DNA from: Phycisphaerae bacterium
GTDB lineage: Bacteria > Planctomycetota > Phycisphaerae > Sedimentisphaerales > Anaerohalosphaeraceae
DNA: 9,328 nucleotides
Assembly (NCBI GenBank): GCA_021736615.1
Contig: JAIPFN010000237.1
Span: forward strand, 1-9,328
Reading direction: 5' to 3'
Shown here: positions 1-5,639 of the stretch, in pieces
Layout of the letters: each line of letters opens with the position of its first letter
How positions within the stretch are numbered: the first letter of the stretch is position 1
Program-made: the position numbers and the translations under genes
Notes under the pieces: generated by a model
What the model was told of the DNA's origin: nothing
Databases searched by the model: none
What the model saw: the letters and a program-made list of their open reading frames with translations, nothing else

Positions 1-22
1 AATTTTATTTCAGGAGATTGAA

Positions 23-1645
23 ATGGCAGCTAAAAAAATCGCTTTTGATACCGAAGCACGTTCGGCTATCTGTGAAGGCGTCAAAAAACTCGCCCGCGCG
101 GTCAAGATCACACTTGGTCCTTGCGGCAGAAACGTAATTATCGAAAAATCCTATGGCTCACCCACCGTCACCAAAGACGGCGTATCGGTAGCTAAAGAGA
201 TCGAACTGGAAGACGCTTACGAAAACATGGGCGCCCAGATGGTCAAGGAAGTCGCCTCCAAGACTTCAAACGTTGCCGGTGACGGAACAACCACCGCGAC
301 CATCCTCGCCGAATCCATCTTTATCGAAGGTCTCAAGAACATCACAGCCGGTGCAAACCCCATGCAGGTTAAACGCGGCATCGACAAGGCAGTCGCCGCC
401 ATCGTTGAAGAGCTTGCAAACAGAAGCATCGCTATCGAATCCAGCAAGCAGATCCAGCAGGTCGCCACATGTTCTGCAAACCAGGACGTCGAGATCGGCA
501 AGATCATGGCTAAGGCTATGGAAAAGGTTGGCAAAGACGGCGTCATCACCGTTGAAGAGGGCCAGTCGCTCGAGACCACCGTCGACCTGCTCGAAGGTAT
601 GCAGTTTGACAAAGGCTACCTCAGCCCGCACTTCGTCAACAACCCCGAAAACATGACTTGCGTTCTTGACAAGCCTTACGTTCTTATCTTCGAAAAGAAG
701 ATCAGCACTATCAAATCGCTCCTGCCGCTTCTCGAAGCAGTCGCCAAGAAATCCCGTCCGCTGCTCATCATCGCAGAAGACGTAGAAGGCGAAGCACTGA
801 CAACTCTCGTTGTCAACAAACTCCGCGGCGTACTCAACATCGCAGCAATCAAGGCTCCGGGCTTTGGCGACAGGCGTAAAGCACTGCTCCAGGACATCGC
901 TCTTCTGACAGGCGGCCAGGCAGTATTCGAAGACCTCGGCATGGACCTCGAAAAGATGGCCATCGCTCAGCTCGGTCAGGCCAAACGCATCACCATAGAC
1001 AAAGACAGCACGACTATCGTCGAAGGCGCAGGCTCTACCGAAGAGATCATGTGCCGCATCGAACAGCTCAAGAACGAGATCGAAAGCACTACGAGTGACT
1101 ACGACCGTGAAAAACTTCAGGAACGTCTTGCCAAGCTCGCAGGCGGGGTCGCACAGATCAATGTCGGCGCAGCTAGCGAAGCAGAGATGAAGGAAAAGAA
1201 GGCCCGCGTAGAAGACGCACTCCACGCTTGCCGTGCAGCTGTCGAGGAAGGCATCCTTCCGGGCGGCGGAATTTCTTCGCTTAAGGTTCTCGGAGTTCTC
1301 GATACGCTCAAATGCACCGGCGACGAAAAGGTCGGCGTAGAGATCATCAAGAGAGCACTGGTCGCTCCGATCAAACAGATCGCCACAAACGCGGGCCTCG
1401 ACGGTTCCATCATCGCTCAAAAGGTCATGGAAAATGCAGACTTCAACTACGGCTATGACGCCCTGAACAAAAAGTTCTGCGACATGATCAAGTTCGGCGT
1501 AATCGTCCCGACAAAGGTCGAGCGTACCGCACTGCAAAACGGTGCATCAATAGCATCACTGCTGCTCACAACAGACGCAGTAGTAAGCGAGATACCAGAA
1601 GACAAACACGCAATGCCGCAAATGCCAGGCGGAATGGGAATGTAA
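23..1645 (+). CDS. groEL: GroEL / Hsp60 chaperonin, 60 kDa subunit
   Basis: Encodes the 540-residue subunit of the ATP-driven cytoplasmic folding chamber that works with GroES. The sequence aligns without gaps to E. coli GroEL at the key points: the TLGP loop at 30-33, Asp52 in KDGVSVA, the ATP loop GDGTTTAT with Asp87, the hydrolytic Asp398 in ARVEDALHA, and the GGG motif at 414-416. Length is typical. The ATG is preceded by AGGAG at 12-16 with 6 nt spacing. Only 22 bp lie upstream, so whether groES precedes it cannot be seen. A terminator follows at 1751-1780. Oddities: Lys34 is Cys; the nucleotide-contacting Asp495 of the usual DPTKV motif is Val (codon GTC at 1505-1507); there are eight cysteines; the flexible tail is [10 protein letters not shown], with hardly any GGM repeats. 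The family call is certain. The substitutions suggest that it may be a diverged paralogue rather than the sole housekeeping copy, which is inference. Confidence 0.98.
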   Translation: MAAKKIAFDTEARSAICEGVKKLARAVKITLGPCGRNVIIEKSYGSPTVTKDGVSVAKEIELEDAYENMGAQMVKEVASKTSNVAGDGTTTATILAESIFIEGLKNITAGANPMQVKRGIDKAVAAIVEELANRSIAIESSKQIQQVATCSANQDVEIGKIMAKAMEKVGKDGVITVEEGQSLETTVDLLEGMQFDKGYLSPHFVNNPENMTCVLDKPYVLIFEKKISTIKSLLPLLEAVAKKSRPLLIIAEDVEGEALTTLVVNKLRGVLNIAAIKAPGFGDRRKALLQDIALLTGGQAVFEDLGMDLEKMAIAQLGQAKRITIDKDSTTIVEGAGSTEEIMCRIEQLKNEIESTTSDYDREKLQERLAKLAGGVAQINVGAASEAEMKEKKARVEDALHACRAAVEEGILPGGGISSLKVLGVLDTLKCTGDEKVGVEIIKRALVAPIKQIATNAGLDGSIIAQKVMENADFNYGYDALNKKFCDMIKFGVIVPTKVERTALQNGASIASLLLTTDAVVSEIPEDKHAMPQMPGGMGM

Positions 1646-1661
1646 TTCTTTAAATGTCTAA

Positions 1662-1674
1662 TGATTATTGTATA
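1662..1674. repeat. AT-rich intergenic repeat, copy A (inverted)
   Basis: The reverse complement of this segment is TATACAATAATCA, the same 13-mer as in the repeats near 3300 and 3780. It begins 16 bp after the groEL stop codon. On the + strand it overlaps a perfect TATAAT at 1671-1676. Confidence 0.6.
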
Positions 1675-1750
1675 ATGAATAATGAAAGACCTAGCCGATT
1701 GGCTGAAACTGATTTGATCAGCATAGTCATTGACATTAATTGATTATTTG

Positions 1751-1780
1751 AGCGGGCTTCTTAACGGAGCCCGCTTTTTT
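1751..1780 (+). terminator. Rho-independent terminator downstream of groEL
   Basis: AGCGGGCT at 1751-1758 pairs perfectly with AGCCCGCT at 1768-1775. Two further inner pairs (T-G, C-G) leave a 5-nt loop, and a run of six T ends the element at 1775-1780. The T-run lies only on the + side, so it serves groEL, or a short transcript starting between groEL and here, rather than the convergent kinase gene. Confidence 0.85.
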
Positions 1781-1790
1781 AATTTTATTT

Positions 1791-1820
1791 TGTAATCCGT
1801 GTAATCTGCGTAATCCGCGG
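1791..1820. repeat. 9-bp tandem repeat, about 3.3 copies (NGTAATCYG)
   Basis: Three consecutive 9-mers are visible: TGTAATCCG (1791-1799), TGTAATCTG (1800-1808) and CGTAATCCG (1809-1817), followed by CGG. It lies between two convergent genes, just beyond the groEL terminator and 12 bp from the stop of the kinase gene. Function is unknown. It resembles short dispersed intergenic repeats of bacterial genomes, but this window holds only one copy. Confidence 0.75.
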
Positions 1821-1832
1821 TAAAAAAAGCGA

Positions 1833-2939
1833 TCAAGCTAAAACTTCCTCAACCAGTTTTCGCATTTGTTCTTCGTTTTCCGTGATCGACTCGACGAGTT
1901 TAAACTGTGTTCTACACCGGTCAAGATTGTGGCCTTCGCGATGTATCTTGAAATACGTATCGCCTCCAAGATAATCAGTCAAAAATCGCGTTCCGATCAT
2001 CAGCGTTATCATCTTTCCGCTAAAGACCAGGTGCTTAACTTCCGCAGGATTAAGGAATTCGCCAGCTGTCGCCAGGTATCCTCGCAGTATTGCCTCGAAC
2101 CTTTCCATCTTCATCCCGACTTTCGACAGATCGGTTTCGTCCTCTTCTGTCGGCGAAAGCGTCGTCCGCATAATATCGCCAAAATCATAAAGAGCAAGTC
2201 CCGGCATAACAGTGTCAAGATCGATAACACAAATACCTTCGTTAGTCTCATCGTCGATCATAACATTATTGATCTTCGTGTCGTTATGAGTGATCCGCAT
2301 CGGAATTTCACCATTGCTGACAAGATTCGGAAATACATCGAATACCCAACTGTGCTCCTGCAGAAATTCGATCTCCGCAGCGGCGTCTTTTGCACGCCCG
2401 CAAACATCGGCTTTCAAAGCCTCTTCAAAAGCGGCATAACGTTTCCGGCCGTTATGAAAATTCGGGATAGTATCAAACAGCTGCGGCCCCGGCAGATCGA
2501 CAAGCATCTTCTGGAAATCCCCCAGCGATTTCGCCGCTTGGTATGCCTGGTCGAGATTTTCCATAACGTCATAAGTCTTCGCCCCTTCGACAAAAATATA
2601 CAAACGCCAGTGATTACCATCCCCATTGACATGATACATCTTACCGTTAGCAGCAGGTATCACAGTCAGCACTCGTCTGTCAATATCGTCAAGCCCCCGG
2701 GCCTCAAGCTTTTTGCGAATATGGGTCGTAACCCGAACAACATTATCCATAAGCTCAGCGGGATTCTTGAAAACTTTATGATTGATCCGCTGCATCACAT
2801 AACGAACTTTCTCGCCCCCCTTGTCGCATGTAACTGCAAAGGTATCGTTGATATGGCCGCTACCATATGCATCAGCTTCGACAAAGGACCCCTCGACCTG
2901 AAAATTGCCGAATATCCCGCTCAAATTATAATTCATCAT
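1833..2939 (-). CDS. nahK: N-acetylhexosamine 1-kinase-like phosphotransferase (APH fold)
   Basis: Predicted to phosphorylate the anomeric hydroxyl of GlcNAc/GalNAc with ATP, giving the hexosamine 1-phosphate. Using the ATG at 2939 (368 residues) it matches, from memory, Bifidobacterium NahK/LnpB (about 359 residues) along its length. It has an N-terminal GSGHINDTF loop near 26-34. The catalytic motif is THNDTKINNVMID with HND at 218-220, followed by VIDLDTVMPG (metal-binding DLD at 240-242) and YDFGDIMR (251-258). The C-terminal segment contains RFLTDYLGGDTYF and HNLDRCRTQFKLV, both typical of this kinase subfamily rather than of aminoglycoside kinases. The frame also opens with TTG at 2948, but an ATG at 2939 or 2936 fits the family N-terminus better, and GGGA at 2946-2943 sits 6 nt from the 2936 ATG. 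It is a single gene on this strand with its own promoter candidate. No lacto-N-biose phosphorylase is visible nearby, so the in vivo substrate is not fixed; a related sugar 1-kinase remains possible. Confidence 0.87.
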   Translation of the reverse strand: MMNYNLSGIFGNFQVEGSFVEADAYGSGHINDTFAVTCDKGGEKVRYVMQRINHKVFKNPAELMDNVVRVTTHIRKKLEARGLDDIDRRVLTVIPAANGKMYHVNGDGNHWRLYIFVEGAKTYDVMENLDQAYQAAKSLGDFQKMLVDLPGPQLFDTIPNFHNGRKRYAAFEEALKADVCGRAKDAAAEIEFLQEHSWVFDVFPNLVSNGEIPMRITHNDTKINNVMIDDETNEGICVIDLDTVMPGLALYDFGDIMRTTLSPTEEDETDLSKVGMKMERFEAILRGYLATAGEFLNPAEVKHLVFSGKMITLMIGTRFLTDYLGGDTYFKIHREGHNLDRCRTQFKLVESITENEEQMRKLVEEVLA

Positions 2940-3059
2940 CAGTCCCAATTTCCCAAAAACAACATAACCATATTAAATGGGTTTTCTGAACAGCGCAGTA
3001 AATCTTAAGTTCCCAACCGTCAAATTAACGGCAAGTATCAGCTATTGCCGAAACAGAAC

Positions 3060-3088
3060 ATTATATCCGATTTAACAGCAAAAGTAAA
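3060..3088 (-). promoter_or_regulatory. Sigma70-like promoter for the NahK-like kinase, with leader hairpin
   Basis: Read on the minus strand, a -35 TTTACT (3088-3083, 4 of 6 consensus bases) is followed after exactly 17 nt by a perfect -10 TATAAT (3065-3060). Transcription would start near 3053, leaving a leader of about 115 nt. Close to that 5' end lies a hairpin with 6-bp perfect arms, CGGCAA (3029-3034) and TTGCCG (3045-3050), and a 10-nt loop. Confidence 0.55.
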
Positions 3089-3207
3089 GAAGATTCTGAT
3101 CATACACAACAGTTTCTTTATGTAGTCCGGAATATCAATTTGTACTGAAAAAGCCAAAAAGAACATTCTTTAAAGTATTATTTCTGGATTATCCCCGGAT
3201 TTACATT

Positions 3208-3361
3208 TATAATAGGTATACTATCAGAGGCTTTTTTCGAGCATTGCTATCTCTTAATGAAACAGCCTCGGCCGCAAAGCCGAATCATTAATTATACAAT
3301 ATACAATAATCATTATACATTTAAACTGGCCGATAGGTCAGTTTGAGACGGGGAAATTTAG
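3208..3361 (+). promoter_or_regulatory. Promoter-like site and hairpin-rich leader of the 97-residue membrane protein gene
   Basis: This covers most of the gene-free stretch 2949-3361. TATAAT at 3208-3213 is a perfect -10, but its -35 (TGGATT, 3185-3190) is weak. The following leader can form GAGGCT (3227-3232) with AGCCTC (3264-3269), or alternatively TCGGC (3268-3272) with GCCGA (3279-3283). These two stems overlap and exclude each other. After an AT-rich repeat comes a strong hairpin, AAACTGGCC (3323-3331) with GGTCAGTTT (3336-3344), nine pairs including one G-T, closed by a GATA loop. The ribosome site CGGGGA (3349-3354) follows directly. This suggests RNA-level control; no known riboswitch is established. 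Confidence 0.4.
3291..3320. repeat. AT-rich intergenic repeat, copy B (contains TATACAATAATCA)
   Basis: The 13-mer TATACAATAATCA at 3300-3312 recurs exactly three times at 3771-3822 and once inverted at 1662-1674. Flanking ATTATACA segments at 3291-3298 and 3312-3319 are near repeats of each other. The element lies in the leader of the 97-residue membrane protein gene, between two hairpins, and carries TATAAT on the minus strand at 3296-3291 and 3317-3312. Confidence 0.6.
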
Positions 3362-3655
3362 ATGTTTAATTTTAAATACAGTTCGAATCCGCTCACCCAG
3401 GCTACCGTCGGGGCTGCCGCTACAGTATTCATTGTTGGAATGATGCTGCTGGGCTTTGCCTCGTTTATCTATTTGATCAGGGAATTGGTTGGCTATATTG
3501 TTGCCGGTTTATTCGTCCTTGCCGGGATAAGCACTATCGGTTTTTCGATAAAGCTGCTAATCGCGTCCAAGCGAATTGACGATATGACAAAGCCGAAGGA
3601 TGACTACCGCGAAAATGTCCAGATCCATCGCGGTCACGACGACTCGGAACAATAA
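3362..3655 (+). CDS. Small two-helix membrane protein, function unknown
   Basis: I do not recognise the family. The 97-residue product has a short polar N-terminus, a hydrophobic segment at about residues 14-39, an Arg-Glu turn (RELVG, 40-44), a second hydrophobic segment at about 43-67, and then a highly charged tail (about 68-97: SKRIDDMTKPKDDYRENVQ and onward). This looks like a helical hairpin in the inner membrane with both ends on the cytoplasmic side, inferred from the basic residues after helix 2. No cysteine pair, signal cleavage site or catalytic motif is seen. The ATG is preceded by CGGGGA at 3349-3354 (7 nt). It has its own structured leader upstream and stands 187 bp from the mutase gene downstream, so it is probably transcribed alone. 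Its clean ribosome site and membrane-protein composition support a real gene. Confidence 0.75.
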   Translation: MFNFKYSSNPLTQATVGAAATVFIVGMMLLGFASFIYLIRELVGYIVAGLFVLAGISTIGFSIKLLIASKRIDDMTKPKDDYRENVQIHRGHDDSEQ

Positions 3656-3699
3656 TATTGGTGGGGTAATTTTATACAAATAAACTTCAAAAGTTTAGT

Positions 3700-3728
3700 T
3701 TGACATATCTCCCGTATAGACTTAAACT
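3700..3728 (+). promoter_or_regulatory. Sigma70-like promoter for the phosphohexomutase gene
   Basis: A perfect -35 TTGACA (3700-3705) is followed after 17 nt by TAAACT (3723-3728), which matches 4 of 6 consensus -10 bases. Transcription would start near 3735, so the leader would contain the hairpin at 3741-3768 and the tandem repeat at 3771-3822. Confidence 0.5.
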
Positions 3729-3740
3729 TATCGCTGATAG

Positions 3741-3768
3741 AGTCCGGTAATTGTTTGCTTGCCGGGCT
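3741..3768 (+). other. Hairpin in the leader of the phosphohexomutase gene
   Basis: AGTCCGGTAA (3741-3750) pairs with TTGCCGGGCT (3759-3768) over ten positions, two of them G-T, with an 8-nt loop. No T-run follows, so it is not a standard terminator. It would lie at the very 5' end of the transcript if the 3700-3728 promoter is used. Confidence 0.5.
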
Positions 3769-3770
3769 GA

Positions 3771-3822
3771 ATAATCAATATACAATAATCAATATACAAT
3801 AATCAATATACAATAATCAATA
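3771..3822. repeat. 14-bp tandem repeat, 3.7 copies (ATAATCAATATACA)
   Basis: Three perfect units at 3771-3784, 3785-3798 and 3799-3812 are followed by ten bases of a fourth (3813-3822). There are no mismatches, which implies recent expansion or active homogenisation. The array ends 8 bp before the ribosome site AGAGGTG (3831-3837) of the mutase gene. It contains three copies of the 13-mer TATACAATAATCA also found near 1662 and 3300. Confidence 0.9.
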
Positions 3823-3842
3823 AGAAATTCAGAGGTGCGATC

Positions 3843-5219
3843 ATGGATCCTTCTATTTTTAAAGCATATGATATTAGAGGTATATACCCGGACCAGTTGG
3901 ACGAAGAAGCGGCATGGAAGATCGGTCACGCGACGGCAAAGTTCCTGCGATCGCTGCTTCGGGGTTACGAAAGGGGCCAGGCCAACGCACAAAGTCTCTG
4001 TGTCGGCCGTGATATGCGTACCCACAGCCCGTCGCTTACCAATGCACTGATAGCCGGCATGAACGCCACCGGCGCAAACGTCATCGACATTGGCATGATC
4101 GACACACCCCAGATGTATTTCGCAATCAATCACCTTGGTACCTGCGGCGGCGTTCAGGTTACAGCCTCGCATAACGGACCGCGGTACAACGGCTTTAAGA
4201 TATCCGGCATACATGCCAAGCCCGTCAGCGGTGATACCGGCCTTAACGAGATCAGACACATTGCAACGGCGCTGCTGCATACAAAGGGCGTCTCCGACGG
4301 TTCCGTTGAAAGATGCGACATTACCGACCCGTATAGAGATCACGTGCTCAAATTCCTCAACCCCGGTCTCAAACCGCTTAGGATCGTCATAGACGCCTCA
4401 AACGGTATGGCCGGTAAGAGCGTTCCGGAAATTTTCTATGACCTGGATATAGACATCATCCCGCTAAACTTCGAGCACGACGGGACTTTTAATCACGATC
4501 CCAACCCGCTCGTAGAGGCGAACCTGCAGGAACTTAAAGATACCGTCATCGCCGAAAGAGCCGACTGCGGCGTTTGTTTCGACGGCGATGCCGACAGGCT
4601 TATGATGGTCGATGAGTACGGCAGAAATATCGGATGCGATCTGCTCACGTCGCTGATGGCACCTTACTTTTTGCAGAAGAATCCAAATTCGGCGATTGTT
4701 TACGACCTTCGCTCAAGCCACGTCCTTCAGGAAGAGATACTCAAGCACGGCGGTATACCGCGCCGCGAAAGAGTTGGCCATTCCTTTATGAAGAAATCAC
4801 TTCGCGACAGCCATGCCGCGTTCGGCGGCGAGCTTAGCGGACATTTCTACTACCGCGACAATTTCTACGCCGACTCCGGCATGATAACCCTGGTTCACAT
4901 GCTAAACATCCTCAGCCAGTCCGACGAGTCCCTTAGCGAGCTTATCGAGCCTCTCCGTAGGTATAGTTCTACCGGCGAAGTCAATTTCGAGGTTGACGAC
5001 AAGGAAACAAAGATGAAGGAACTGGCAAGGGTCTACAGCGAAGGCCAGGTAGACGACCTTGACGGAGTAACGGTACAGTTCAAGGACTGGTGGTTCAACT
5101 GCCGACCAAGTAACACAGAGCCGCTGCTAAGACTGATCGTCGAGGCAAAGTCAGAAGATCAGCTCGAAGAAAAATTCGAAGAACTAAAAAGACTGCTAGG
5201 CGAACCCGTAGACCACTAA
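3843..5219 (+). CDS. Phosphomannomutase / phosphoglucomutase (alpha-D-phosphohexomutase family)
   Basis: A cytoplasmic enzyme of 458 residues, normal for the ManB/AlgC-type family, that interconverts hexose 6-phosphate and hexose 1-phosphate for sugar-nucleotide, glycan or storage metabolism. All four family motifs are present in order. The active-site loop TASHN at 107-111 has Ser109 as the phosphoserine. The Mg-binding loop is DGDADR (247-252), the sugar-binding loop GGELSGH (328-334) and the phosphate-binding loop RPSNTEP (421-427). The N-terminal KAYDIRGI (7-14) is also typical. The GE(M/L)SGH form favours mannose/glucose phosphate over glucosamine phosphate, though the substrate cannot be settled by sequence. 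A small variation is Gly in place of the usual Pro after TASHN. The ATG follows AGAGGTG at 3831-3837. The gene has its own promoter candidate, so it is not clearly in an operon with either neighbour. The NahK-like kinase on the other strand also makes sugar 1-phosphates. Confidence 0.95.
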   Translation: MDPSIFKAYDIRGIYPDQLDEEAAWKIGHATAKFLRSLLRGYERGQANAQSLCVGRDMRTHSPSLTNALIAGMNATGANVIDIGMIDTPQMYFAINHLGTCGGVQVTASHNGPRYNGFKISGIHAKPVSGDTGLNEIRHIATALLHTKGVSDGSVERCDITDPYRDHVLKFLNPGLKPLRIVIDASNGMAGKSVPEIFYDLDIDIIPLNFEHDGTFNHDPNPLVEANLQELKDTVIAERADCGVCFDGDADRLMMVDEYGRNIGCDLLTSLMAPYFLQKNPNSAIVYDLRSSHVLQEEILKHGGIPRRERVGHSFMKKSLRDSHAAFGGELSGHFYYRDNFYADSGMITLVHMLNILSQSDESLSELIEPLRRYSSTGEVNFEVDDKETKMKELARVYSEGQVDDLDGVTVQFKDWWFNCRPSNTEPLLRLIVEAKSEDQLEEKFEELKRLLGEPVDH

Positions 5220-5226
5220 AACCGTA

Positions 5227-5247
5227 ATGTCGGCATCTTGCCGACAT
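5227..5247 (+). terminator. Perfect 9-bp hairpin after the phosphohexomutase gene
   Basis: ATGTCGGCA (5227-5235) and TGCCGACAT (5239-5247) are perfect inverted repeats with a 3-nt loop, beginning 7 bp after the stop codon. No T-run follows, so it may be a transcript 3'-end stabiliser or an atypical terminator rather than a standard intrinsic one. Confidence 0.45.
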
Positions 5248-5287
5248 AATTGCCACTTGCTAAGCAGAATCGCTGAATAAAGCAAAG

Positions 5288-5303
5288 TCCCGATTTATCG
5301 GGA
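5288..5303. repeat. Short perfect inverted repeat TCCCGA-TTTA-TCGGGA
   Basis: Six-base perfect arms surround a 4-nt loop, or seven-base arms a 2-nt loop. It lies between the mutase gene and the 93-residue membrane protein gene, with no T-run after it. It may be a dispersed hairpin repeat or part of the leader of the downstream gene. Confidence 0.5.
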
Positions 5304-5350
5304 TAGTGTTCATCTAACAGCTATATAACGAGATTTTTGGAGACAAATCA

Positions 5351-5632
5351 ATGAATGAATCAGTAGTGACTTTTGAGGGTATGCCGCCGGAAGCAGCGGC
5401 CTTTGGGATCGTATTTATCCTGATCGCTCTGCTAATCGGCCTTGCGGTTGCAATCATTTCGGCTGTTGTATATTGCAGGATATGTGGCAAGACCGGTTAC
5501 CATTGGGCACTGGGACTTCTAATGTTTGTCCCAATAGCAAATTTGATACTCCCTCTGATACTGGCATTTAGCGAATGGCCGATAGAAAAAGAGCTAAGGT
5601 CCTGCAAGCACCAAACAGGCAGCAGCTATTAG
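5351..5632 (+). CDS. Small two-helix membrane protein with LAFSEWPIEKEL motif, function unknown
   Basis: The 93-residue product has an acidic N-terminus, a hydrophobic helix at about 16-42, a short polar turn with CRICGKTGYHW (42-52), a second hydrophobic segment at about 53-73, and the signature LAFSEWPIEKEL (71-82). From memory, the pattern of a Gly/Lys-rich turn, a helix with a VPIAN-like kink and then LAFSEWP recurs in many small uncharacterised bacterial membrane proteins, but I know no function for them. Cys42 and Cys45 form a CxxC in the turn; a single pair is not enough to call a metal site. The ATG has GGAG at 5339-5342, 8 nt away. The stop codon lies 7 bp from the end of the convergent hydrolase gene. 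A weak -10-like TATAAC at 5324-5329 has no good -35 partner. Confidence 0.78.
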   Translation: MNESVVTFEGMPPEAAAFGIVFILIALLIGLAVAIISAVVYCRICGKTGYHWALGLLMFVPIANLILPLILAFSEWPIEKELRSCKHQTGSSY

Positions 5633-5639
5633 CTAAAGG

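Noticed and set aside
266..1537. 423-residue open frame antisense to groEL
   Set aside because: It lies wholly within a certain groEL, on the other strand, without a family resemblance or a ribosome site. Long antisense frames arise from the codon bias of well-expressed genes.
1809..1840. Terminator for the kinase gene (T-run on the minus strand near 1829-1823)
   Set aside because: The T-run is present, but the preceding stem has only about three pairs, too weak to support a terminator.
2940..2948. TTG start adding three residues to the kinase
   Set aside because: The family N-terminus aligns with the ATG codons at 2939/2936, and GGGA within the extension is placed to serve the 2936 ATG.
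1866..3008. 380-residue + strand frame over the NahK-like gene
   Set aside because: The minus strand encodes clear kinase motifs. The + frame has no recognisable domain and no convincing start signal.
3771..3822. CRISPR array
   Set aside because: Units are 14 bp and directly adjacent with no spacers; this is a tandem repeat. No cas genes are in view.
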